Assembly: GCF_040643635.1 (NCBI RefSeq)
Contig: NZ_JBEYUS010000001.1
Location: forward strand, 124,001-188,000
Length of the DNA: 64,000 nucleotides
Reading direction: 5' to 3'
Source of the DNA: Saccharopolyspora_C sp040643635
Lineage (GTDB): Bacteria; Actinomycetota; Actinomycetes; Mycobacteriales; Pseudonocardiaceae
Shown here: positions 24,043 through 30,944 of the stretch, in pieces
Layout: every line of letters starts with the position of its first letter
Numbering within the stretch: position 1 is the stretch's first letter
Translations under genes and position numbers: made by a program
The notes under the pieces: model-generated
What the model was told of the DNA's origin: nothing
The model's database searches: none
What the model saw: only the letters and a program-made list of their open reading frames with translations

Positions 24043-24867
24043 CTACCGCAGCACCCCCACCACCGCCCAGGTGTTCGCGACGGGGCTGTCGGGGTCGGGT
24101 TCGGAGTCCGGGCGCCAGGTGGTGACGAGGGTGGCGCCGGGTTCGAGGATCTCGTAGCCGGCCAGCAGCCCGTCTGCTTCGGAGATGGGGCGGGGGAACA
24201 CCGGGGTCGAGGTGCGCTGGTAGATCGCCAAGCCTTCGTCCACTGTGGAGGGTGCGAGGTTCTCGGCGGTGGTGTGCGACAGGGCGAGGAAGCTGCCGGG
24301 GACGCAGGCGTCGCGGTAGGTGGCGAGGACGCCCGCCGGGTCCTGGTCGTCGCGGACGAAGTGCAGCACGCTGATCGCGAGGACCGCGACCGGCCTGCTG
24401 AAGTCCAGGAGCTTCGCCACGCCGGGAGCGGCGAGCACCTTCTCCGGCTCGGTCAGGTCGGCTTGGGTGACCGACACCCGCTCGTCGCCGCGCAGCAGCC
24501 TGCGGCTGTGCGCCACCGCGATCGGTTCCCGGTCCACGTAGGCGATGCGGGCTTCCGGGTCGATCTGGTGGGCGATCTCGTGCACGTTGCCGACGGTGGG
24601 CACGCCGGATCCCAGGTCGAGGAACTGGTTCACCCCGGAGTCCAGGATCATCCGCACGGCGCGGCCGAGGAAGGCGCGGTTCGCGCGCGCGGTGGAAGCG
24701 ACGCTCGGCAGCACCGCGATCTGCTCGTCGGCCGTCGCGCGGTCCACCGCGAAGTTCGCCGAGCCGCCCAGGTAGTAGTCGTACATCCGGGCCGCGTTCG
24801 GACCGCTCGTGTCCGGGCTACCGGTGATGCCGGACAGGTCGGGCGCGGACTGCCGTTCCGGGGGCAC
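24043..24867 (-). CDS. SAM-dependent methyltransferase (DUF574 family)
   Basis: A 274-residue protein of the actinobacterial DUF574 S-adenosylmethionine methyltransferase family. Hallmarks are the N-terminal SGPNAARMYDYYLGGSANF, the SAM-binding motif I FLDLGSGVPTVGNVHE, the acidic end of the next strand in IAYVDREPIAVAHSR, and AISVLHFVRDDQDP. These proteins are abundant in filamentous actinomycetes and their substrates are mostly unknown. It diverges from pip with a 110-bp spacer. Confidence 0.85.
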   Translation of the reverse strand: MPPERQSAPDLSGITGSPDTSGPNAARMYDYYLGGSANFAVDRATADEQIAVLPSVASTARANRAFLGRAVRMILDSGVNQFLDLGSGVPTVGNVHEIAHQIDPEARIAYVDREPIAVAHSRRLLRGDERVSVTQADLTEPEKVLAAPGVAKLLDFSRPVAVLAISVLHFVRDDQDPAGVLATYRDACVPGSFLALSHTTAENLAPSTVDEGLAIYQRTSTPVFPRPISEADGLLAGYEILEPGATLVTTWRPDSEPDPDSPVANTWAVVGVLR

Positions 24868-24965
24868 CGGAACCTCCTCTGCTCAGGCGCTGGACACCCG
24901 GAAGTATGCGTGGTCGGCCGGGGGGAACGACAGAGCGAATCTTCTGAGCGGACCGCGAGCCTCGA

Positions 24966-24971
24966 TAGCCT
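24966..24971 (+). promoter_or_regulatory. Candidate -10 of pip (leaderless)
   Basis: TAGCCT ends 6 nt before the ATG of pip, so transcription would begin at the start codon. A -35 is not clear (TTCTGA at 24942-24947 with an 18-bp spacer). Confidence 0.4.
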
Positions 24972-24977
24972 GCGGAG

Positions 24978-25922
24978 ATGTACCCGGAGATCGAACCCCA
25001 CGACAGCGGGCGGCTCGATGTCGGCGACGGCCACCGGATGCACTGGGAAGTGTGCGGCTCCCCGGACGGGAAACCGGTGGTGGTGTTGCACGGCGGGCCC
25101 GGCGGCGGCTGCGGGCCGGGCTGGCGGCGCTACTTCGACCCGGACGCGTACCGGATCGTGCTGTTCGACCAGCGCGGCTGCGGGCGCAGCATGCCGAACG
25201 CAGGCGAACCGGACGCCGACCTGGCCACGAACACCACGCACCACCTGGTGGCGGACGTCGAACTGCTGCGCCGCCACCTCGGCGTCGAGCGGTGGATGGT
25301 GTTCGGCGGGTCGTGGGGTTCCACGCTGGGGCTGGCGTACGCGGAACTGCACCCGGAGCGGGTCACCGAACTCGTGCTGTTCAGTGTCGGCACCACCACG
25401 CACCGCGAGGTCGACTGGATCACGCGGGACATGCGGCGCGTGTTCCCCGAGCAGTGGGAGCGGTTCCGCGCCGGCGTCCCCGCGGCCGACCGGGACGGCA
25501 GGCTCGTCGACGCCTACAACCGGTTGCTGCACGACCCGGACCCCGCGGTGCGGGCGCGGGCGGCGCTGGACTGGTGCCGCTGGGAGGAAGCGCACGTGGC
25601 GGTGGGGCACGCCCGCCCCGATCCGCGCTACGCGGACCCCGCGTTCCGGCTGACGTTCGCGCGGCTGGTCACGCACTACTGGCGGCACGGCGCGTGGTTC
25701 GCCGATGGCGAGCTGCTGCGGAACGCGGTGCGGCTCAACGGGATTCCGGGTGCGCTCGTGCACGGCCGGAACGACGTGAGCACCCCGCCGGACACCGCGT
25801 GGCACCTGGCGCAGGTGTGGGCGGACGCGGAACTGCGGCTGGTCGACGACGCGGGGCACGGCGGGCGCGGTGCCGTGGCGGATGTGCTGGTCGAGGTCAC
25901 GGACCGCTTCGCCGGGCGCTGA
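24978..25922 (+). CDS. pip: Prolyl aminopeptidase (proline iminopeptidase)
   Basis: An alpha/beta-hydrolase of peptidase family S33 (314 residues) that removes N-terminal proline from peptides, probably in the cytoplasm. The oxyanion-hole motif HGGPGGGCGPG, the conserved DQRGCGRS, the nucleophile elbow GGSWGST and a C-terminal DDAGHGG catalytic histidine are visible, with the catalytic aspartate in VHGRNDVSTPP. Length and motif order match bacterial Pip. The gene stands alone and is followed by a convergent small gene. Confidence 0.92.
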   Translation: MYPEIEPHDSGRLDVGDGHRMHWEVCGSPDGKPVVVLHGGPGGGCGPGWRRYFDPDAYRIVLFDQRGCGRSMPNAGEPDADLATNTTHHLVADVELLRRHLGVERWMVFGGSWGSTLGLAYAELHPERVTELVLFSVGTTTHREVDWITRDMRRVFPEQWERFRAGVPAADRDGRLVDAYNRLLHDPDPAVRARAALDWCRWEEAHVAVGHARPDPRYADPAFRLTFARLVTHYWRHGAWFADGELLRNAVRLNGIPGALVHGRNDVSTPPDTAWHLAQVWADAELRLVDDAGHGGRGAVADVLVEVTDRFAGR

Positions 25923-25927
25923 TCCGG

Positions 25928-26248
25928 TCAGCCGGTGCTCGACGAGTGGGCCGAGGACCAGGCGTCGCGGGCGGCGCGCTGCGCCCGGTCCACCTCGGCG
26001 AACGTCCCGGCACGCTCCCCGTCGCCCAGCGCGTCGGCGATCCCGGCGAGCACGTCGGAGGTCTCCGCCGCCGCGCGGGCGAACGACGCGTGCAGCGGCT
26101 CCGGCACGGAACTCGCCGGGCCCTCGCCGGGGCCAGCCTCCCGGTCGATCGCGACCGCGGCGTCCCACGACGCGCTGACCTGGGCGAACGCGTCCAGCAG
26201 GTTGCGCCACGCGGTGAGCTGCTCGGTGGTCGGTTCCGGTGCGTTCAT
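25928..26248 (-). CDS. Hypothetical small helical protein
   Basis: A 106-residue, Ala/Glu-rich, soluble protein (starts MNAPEPTTEQLTAWRNLLDA) that appears mostly helical. I do not recognise a family. ATG 26248 is preceded by GGGAGGAGCCCC, a good ribosome-binding site, so the further open frame upstream is not needed. It ends 6 bp from the pip stop (convergent). Confidence 0.6.
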   Translation of the reverse strand: MNAPEPTTEQLTAWRNLLDAFAQVSASWDAAVAIDREAGPGEGPASSVPEPLHASFARAAAETSDVLAGIADALGDGERAGTFAEVDRAQRAARDAWSSAHSSSTG

Positions 26249-26380
26249 GGGGCTCCTCCCGTCGGTCTCCGCCGGAGGGTGCCCAGCTCGGGACGCGATC
26301 ACGCGTGGTGGTCGAGTTCGTCCTGCGGCACCGGTCCGGCGCGCCGGGGGTCTGAGCCGGACTGGTCATGCGCGGGCCCC

Positions 26381-26636
26381 CGCGCCGCTCGCGGTCCCAC
26401 TCCCGGTAGTCGCGGCCCCACCGTTCGAGCTGGTCGGTGAGGGTGCGCAGGCTTTCGCCGACCTCGCTGGCGGAGTACTCCACCTCGGGTGGCACCTGGT
26501 GGTGGACGGTGCGCACCACCAGGCCGTCGGCCTCCCGCTCGCGCAGCTGCCCGGTGAGCATCCGCGGCGTGATGCCGGGCAGCGCGCGGCCCAGTTCACC
26601 GAAGCTGTCCTGATCGCACCCGCGGTCGAGGCTTTC
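26381..26636 (-). pseudogene. HxlR-family regulator, truncated
   Basis: One minus-strand frame reads FGELGRALPGITPRMLTGQL, then EADGLVVRTVHHQVPPEVEY and GESLRTLTDQLERWG, the second half of the HxlR winged-helix domain. The expected start (ARALDVVGxRWTLLILRDL-type helices) is missing: the sequence goes from ESLDRGC directly to DQDSFGEL, as after an in-frame deletion. Downstream the frame lacks its native stop and runs on through the neighbouring gene. The DNA-binding fold is incomplete, so I call it a pseudogene. Confidence 0.6.
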
Positions 26637-26797
26637 CGCATGACTTCGGTGCTCTGGACGCGGTGACCCCGAGCAGGGCGGCGCTCGCCGACCTGGACCG
26701 GGCTCACGCCGCTCGGGAGGGGGCGATGGTCGATGCGCTGCTCAGGCCGCTCGCCGGCATCGAGGACGTCGAACTCGCACGAGCGGCCGGGGCGCGG

Positions 26798-27088
26798 TCA
26801 CGTGCGGAAGACGAGTTCGTCCGCCTGCGCCAAGCCGTCCTGCAGGGCGGCGCGGTCCGCCGCGGCGAGGGTGTCGGGGAAGTCGGGTCCGGCCGCCTTC
26901 ACCAGCACCAGCAGCTTCTTGCCGATGCCCCGCGCCTGGGTGGTGCGGAGCAGCGGGGCGCTCAGCGCGCTCCGGGAATCGGTGATCAGCCGCCGGTAGC
27001 GGTGGTTGAGCTCGGCGTGCTCGTCGAGGACGTCCAGCGCCGCCGCGAGGCGGGACAGCTCGGGGGAGGGGACCAGCTCTTCGGACAC
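26798..27088 (-). CDS. Hypothetical 96-residue protein
   Basis: Starts MSEELVPSPELSRLAAALDV from GTG 27088 and ends ADELVFRT. It is charged, soluble and mostly helical, with no recognised family, signal or membrane segment. A TAACCT hexamer (27101-27096 on the minus strand) ends 7 nt before the GTG and no ribosome-binding site is seen, which suggests a leaderless mRNA. It diverges from the sigma-factor gene across 117 bp. Confidence 0.55.
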   Translation of the reverse strand: MSEELVPSPELSRLAAALDVLDEHAELNHRYRRLITDSRSALSAPLLRTTQARGIGKKLLVLVKAAGPDFPDTLAAADRAALQDGLAQADELVFRT

Positions 27089-27193
27089 GCACCGCAGGTT
27101 AGAGGCCGCCGTCGAGCCCCTCGTGCGCGGTGCCGACCTCGCATCACCCGAACGGAGGGCGGTCGAGGGCGTCGGAGCTCCGCGCTCCCGAAC

Positions 27194-27199
27194 GACTAT
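27194..27199 (+). promoter_or_regulatory. Candidate -10 of the ECF sigma gene (leaderless)
   Basis: GACTAT ends 6 nt before GTG 27206. No consensus -35 is present at the expected distance. Confidence 0.35.
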
Positions 27200-27205
27200 G
27201 GGGAT

Positions 27206-27754
27206 GTGAAGCGACCGCAGGTGCAACCGGACCCGGCGGCGGCGTTGCTCGAGATGTACGACGAGGCGCTGCCGCAGGTGTACGGCTATCTGCTCGGTCG
27301 TTCCGGGGATCACGCGTTGAGCGAGGATTTGACCGCGGACACGTTCCTCGCGGCGGTGCAGGCCGCCCGGGAACGGTCGGGCAACCCGCCGACGGTGGCG
27401 TGGCTGGTCGGCATCGCCCGGCACAAGCTCGCCGACCACTGGCGCGCGATCGGCCGGGAACGGCGCGGGCTGGAACGGCTGGAACAGCAGGAACCACGGG
27501 ACGAAGCGGACCTGTGGGACATCCGGTTGGACGCGTTGTGGGCACGGGAGGTGCTGGCGAGGTTGGGCGAGCACCACCGCGCGGCGTTGACGCTGCGCTA
27601 CCTCGACGGGCTGCCCGTGCCCGAGGTCGCCGAGCACCTGGACCGGACCGTGCACGCCACCGAGGCCCTGCTGGTCCGGGCCAGAGCGGCGTTCCGCCGC
27701 GAGTACGAAGCAACCAGCGACGCACCGGGCACCGGAGGAGGGCGACGGCGATGA
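27206..27754 (+). CDS. ECF-type RNA polymerase sigma factor
   Basis: A 182-residue sigma-70 family protein of the ECF type with only regions 2 and 4. Region 2 (about residues 18-85) contains YGYLLGRSGDHALSEDLTADTFLAA; region 4 (about 118-170) contains EHHRAALTLRYLDGLPVPEV with the helix-turn-helix EVAEHLDRTVHATEALLVRARAA. The frame is open to 26663, but GTG 27206 gives a normal N-terminus. It is coupled to the downstream double-VOC gene by ATGA (27751-27754), and no anti-sigma gene of a known class is present. The gene uses several TTG leucine codons, unlike most neighbours. Confidence 0.9.
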   Translation: MKRPQVQPDPAAALLEMYDEALPQVYGYLLGRSGDHALSEDLTADTFLAAVQAARERSGNPPTVAWLVGIARHKLADHWRAIGRERRGLERLEQQEPRDEADLWDIRLDALWAREVLARLGEHHRAALTLRYLDGLPVPEVAEHLDRTVHATEALLVRARAAFRREYEATSDAPGTGGGRRR

Positions 27755-28695
27755 CCGATCCGTTCGACGTTCTTCGCGAGCCGATCGTGCCCGCCGAGCC
27801 GTCCCCGCAGTTCGCCAGGCGACTGCGGGAGCGGCTGGAGCGCGCGCTGCTCGACGACCGAGGAGTGACCATGACCGACACCGAATCCACCCGTCCCGGT
27901 GCCGCGCGCGAGCAGCGGGCGGACCTGTCCGACCGGGTGGCCATGACGCTGACGCCGTACCTCGCCGTGTCGGACGCGCAGCGGGCGATCGACTGGTACG
28001 GCGCGGTGCTCGGTGCCCGGCTGCGCGCCGAGCCGTACGCGATGACCGACGGCAGGCTCGGGCACGTGGAGCTCGACGTCGGCGGCAGCGCGCTGTTCCT
28101 GGCCGATGAGTTCCCCGAGATCGACATGCTCGCGCCGGTGCACCGCGGCGGCGCCAGCACGACCCTGCACGTCGAGGTCCCGGACGTGGACGCCGTCGTG
28201 CAGCGCGCGCGGGAGCACGGCGCGACCGCGGTGGGCGACGTCGAGGAGCACCCCTACGGCCGCTCCGGCCGGTTCGACGACCCGTTCGGCCACCGGTGGA
28301 TGATCATGACCCCGCCCGGGCGGGCCGGGGCGAGCGCCGACCCCGCGGCGTCGCGGCCACCGCGGCACGGGGACATCGACTACATCACCATCGCCACGCC
28401 GGACACCGCGCTCGCGAAGGAGTTCTACGGCGCCGTCCTCGGCTGGCGGTTCGGCCCCGGCAACGTCGAGGACGGCTGGCAGATCGAGGACGTGCGGCCG
28501 ATGGCGGGGATGCACGGCAGCGACACCGGCGAAGTGACCCTCTGCTTCCGGGCGGACGACTTGGACGCCACGCTCGCCAAGGTCCGGGAGCAGGGCGGGA
28601 ACGCGGGCGAGCCGGCGGACATGCCCTACGGGCGGCTCGCGACCTGCACCGACAACCAGGGGCGGACGTTCTACCTGCTGGGGGCCGCCGGGTGA
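27751..28695 (+). CDS. Double VOC (glyoxalase-fold) protein with sigma-linked N-terminal segment
   Basis: A 314-residue protein translationally coupled to the sigma gene. Residues 1-40 (MTDPFDVLREPIVPAEPSPQ...) form a charged helical segment. Residues ~65-185 and ~205-314 are two VOC modules (MTLTPYLAVSDAQRAIDWY ... PYGRSGRFDDPFGHRW; IDYITIATPDTALAKEFYG ... PYGRLATCTDNQGRTFYL). Such proteins are metal-dependent enzymes or ligand-binding/antibiotic-sequestering proteins; the ligand here is unknown. An internal ATG at 27871 with AGGAG at 27861-27865 could give a 274-residue form without the N-terminal segment. By position the protein may sense a ligand for, or be the target of, the sigma factor; that is inference. 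Confidence 0.8.
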   Translation: MTDPFDVLREPIVPAEPSPQFARRLRERLERALLDDRGVTMTDTESTRPGAAREQRADLSDRVAMTLTPYLAVSDAQRAIDWYGAVLGARLRAEPYAMTDGRLGHVELDVGGSALFLADEFPEIDMLAPVHRGGASTTLHVEVPDVDAVVQRAREHGATAVGDVEEHPYGRSGRFDDPFGHRWMIMTPPGRAGASADPAASRPPRHGDIDYITIATPDTALAKEFYGAVLGWRFGPGNVEDGWQIEDVRPMAGMHGSDTGEVTLCFRADDLDATLAKVREQGGNAGEPADMPYGRLATCTDNQGRTFYLLGAAG

Positions 28696-29050
28696 TCCGC
28701 GGTGGTCGAGCGCCCGGCGGCGACCACCCGGCGCCGGGCGTCCGGGCCTGACCGGCCAGGCCCGAAACGGCGATCGGCCGGTACCTGATCACCCGGCGCC
28801 TGGCCGTCCAGCCCCTGATCACCCGGCCCAGCCCACCCCGGTTGCTGACCACCAATCCCTGCCCAGCCTGGTCCCGGACCACCCAGTTCCAGACCACCCG
28901 GTTCTCGACCGGCCCTGCGCCGGACCGCTCGGTGGTCCACCGCCCGCGCCCGGCGCACGAGCCGGTAACCGGTCGCCGACCCCCGCACGCGAAGTCCACC
29001 GGGATCCCGCCGCCCGATCCGGCGGTACGAGGAGCCGACGGAAGGAGGGT
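28696..29050. repeat. Intergenic region with 30-bp-spaced direct repeats
   Basis: No gene is seen. CCTGATCACCCGGC occurs at 28784-28797 and 28814-28827 (30-bp period) and decays into further ACCACCCGG/ACCACCCAG copies up to about 28930. A GGGCCTG/CAGGCCC hairpin (28744-28763) downstream of the VOC gene may act as a weak terminator. Confidence 0.6.
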
Positions 29051-29482
29051 TCAGCCGTGAGAGTGATCACCAGCGGCGCGCCAGCCGCTCCACCGCGACA
29101 CCCGCACGACGATCAACGTCAGCTGCGGTGGCCGCTGCCGGTACTGCTCGTACTTCGCCGTGAGCGCCGCCACCAGCCGCGGGTGCTGCTCGGCCGCGGC
29201 GAGCTCGGCGAGCCCGTCGGCACGCGCCCACCACAACTGCTCCCAGTCCTCGGCGTAGTGGTCCACGAGCAGGGTGACCTGCGGATTCCGCTCGATGTTG
29301 CGCAGGCGTCGCAGGGCGGTCGTCGACTTCGGCTTGTGGTCGACGGCGGTCACCAGCGAGTCGCCGTCGACCGCGAACGTGATCGGGACCAGGTGCGGTC
29401 GGCCCGCCGGGTCGGCGGTCGCCAGCCGAGCCACCCGGGCCTCCTGGAACCAGTAGCGAGCCTGCTCGTGGCCGATGCGCAT
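29051..29482 (-). CDS. PPOX-class (F420/FMN) split-barrel protein
   Basis: A 143-residue split beta-barrel protein of the pyridoxamine-phosphate-oxidase-like class, closest to the actinobacterial group annotated as probable F420-dependent enzymes (TIGR03668 type). Typical stretches are ARVARLATADPAGRPHLVPITF, LVTAVDHKPKSTTALRRLRNIERNP and QVTLLVDHYAEDWEQLWWARA. It probably binds F420 or a flavin; the substrate is unknown. ATG 29482 matches the family start; a longer frame reaches 29542. It diverges from the hydrolase gene with only 28 bp between starts. Confidence 0.83.
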   Translation of the reverse strand: MRIGHEQARYWFQEARVARLATADPAGRPHLVPITFAVDGDSLVTAVDHKPKSTTALRRLRNIERNPQVTLLVDHYAEDWEQLWWARADGLAELAAAEQHPRLVAALTAKYEQYRQRPPQLTLIVVRVSRWSGWRAAGDHSHG

Positions 29483-29498
29483 CGCGATGCCCACTCCG

Positions 29499-29504
29499 TA
29501 TTTT
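29499..29504 (+). promoter_or_regulatory. Candidate -10 of the hydrolase gene (leaderless)
   Basis: TATTTT ends 6 nt before GTG 29511. It lies inside the 28-bp divergent gap with the PPOX gene, so the two promoters must overlap the opposite coding regions. Confidence 0.45.
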
Positions 29505-29510
29505 CGTGGT

Positions 29511-30605
29511 GTGCGAGCAGTTTCCGAACCAGGATCCGACACCGTCGTCGGTCCCAGCTACGCGGAGCACCGGCACTGGCTCCGCTACCAGGAGTACTTC
29601 CCCAGCGGGCTCAGCCTGGACCAGCCCGACGGGGGACCGCGCGGCTCGGCGGGCCGACTCCTGACCGGCCGGGGCCTGCCGACCGAGGCGCTGCCGAACG
29701 CGGCGGTGCGGCCCGAGGCGCCGGCCCCGGGCATGCCGGTCGAGGAGTGGTGGGCCTGGCGCGGCAGACGCGTGCACCTGGACCGGATTCCGCGGCCGCA
29801 CGCACCGGCGAAGGTCATCGCGCTGCACGGGATCGGCGGCTACGGGCGGATGCTCACGCCCTACGGCAGGCTGCCCGCGCTCGCCGACCTGGAATTCCTC
29901 GCGCCCGACCTGCCGGGCTTCGGCCTGACCTCCAGCGGGTTGCGCAACGCCACCTACGCCGGCTGGCTGCGGTGCGTCACCGACCTGATCGCGGCGGAGC
30001 GGCGAACGGACCAGCGGCCCATCGTCCTGATGGGGGTCGGCTCCGCTGGGCGGCTGGCCTACGACGTGGCCGCACGTGCGGGAGCCGATGGCTCGGTCGC
30101 CGGAGTCCTGGTGACCGGGCTCGCGGACCCGCGGCGGGACGAGGTGCGCCGCATGCTGGCGACCACGCCCGAAGTGGGCCGGTGGTCCGGGTTGCTCGGG
30201 CTGCTGCCCGGCTCGGTGCCGATGCCGCTGCCCCCGGCTTGGGCTCCGGTGCGGTGGCTGGTGAACATCGCCGCGATGTCCAACCACGCCCAGTTCGCGC
30301 ACGCGATCTGGGCCGACCCGCTCGCCGGCGGGAACTGGATGTCGCTGGGCTTCCTGCGCAGCTACCTCGCCGCCGCGCCCGCGGTGGAGCCGGAGGACTA
30401 CGCGGGGCCGCCGCTGCTGCTGGCGCACCCCGCCGAGGACCGCTGGACCCCGCCGCGGCTGTCCCGGGAGTTCTACGACCGCCTCGGCTCGCGGGGGAGG
30501 TTCGCCGAACTCAACGGCGCCGGGCACCTGCCGACCGAAGAATCGGGGCTGGCTGATCTCGATCGAGCGGTCCGTGATTACGTAGACGAACTGGGCTTGG
30601 CCTGA
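29511..30605 (+). CDS. Alpha/beta-fold hydrolase
   Basis: A 364-residue alpha/beta-hydrolase. The core begins with VIALHGIGGYGRM (oxyanion loop), LEFLAPDLPGFGLTSSG, a nucleophile elbow in IVLMGVGSAGRLAYD, and a C-terminal LNGAGHLPTEE histidine; the acid is probably Asp in LLLAHPAEDRWTPP. The first ~95 residues precede the fold and are not typical of small esterases. GTG 29511 is chosen because the TATTTT box places the transcript start there; an ATG at 29475 lies inside the divergent gene. Substrate unknown. Confidence 0.75.
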   Translation: MRAVSEPGSDTVVGPSYAEHRHWLRYQEYFPSGLSLDQPDGGPRGSAGRLLTGRGLPTEALPNAAVRPEAPAPGMPVEEWWAWRGRRVHLDRIPRPHAPAKVIALHGIGGYGRMLTPYGRLPALADLEFLAPDLPGFGLTSSGLRNATYAGWLRCVTDLIAAERRTDQRPIVLMGVGSAGRLAYDVAARAGADGSVAGVLVTGLADPRRDEVRRMLATTPEVGRWSGLLGLLPGSVPMPLPPAWAPVRWLVNIAAMSNHAQFAHAIWADPLAGGNWMSLGFLRSYLAAAPAVEPEDYAGPPLLLAHPAEDRWTPPRLSREFYDRLGSRGRFAELNGAGHLPTEESGLADLDRAVRDYVDELGLA

Positions 30606-30944
30606 CCGTTGCTCCGATTGACGGAACTACGGTCACTATCCGTGTTTCGCGGATACTCTCCGCATGGTCACTGATCGGTTGCTGCGGCCTTTTTCACATT
30701 GCTCCTGGCCGGGTCACCGGGACATGGGGGCGCTGGAACCGCCAGGATGGTACCGGCCGAAGTCGCTGGTCAGTTCGATGTCTGCGCAGGTGGTCCGTGC
30801 GCGCACCGCGCGCCGGGCGGCTCGAAAATGGATCTTGACGGCGTTCGGCGGGCCGCTGGCCCCTGGCCAACCGTGCCCGTCGTGAGTCACGATCGGCTCG
30901 GCAATCCGGTGCGACATTCGTGTCGCCGGGCAGGAGGAGGGTGG
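30606..30944. other. Upstream region of the EAL gene
   Basis: About 340 bp without a convincing gene. A TACTCT at 30654-30659 could be a -10 but lacks a good -35; if used, the EAL gene has a 5' leader of roughly 280 nt. A 73-codon ORF within it has no ribosome-binding site and a composition unlike a protein. Confidence 0.4.

Noticed and set aside
26663..27205. Extension of the sigma-factor frame upstream to a GTG at 26663
   Set aside because: It would run antisense through the 96-residue gene, and the sigma domain needs no such N-terminus.
30664..30885. A 73-codon ORF upstream of the EAL gene
   Set aside because: No ribosome-binding site, no domain and a composition unlike protein; more likely leader DNA.
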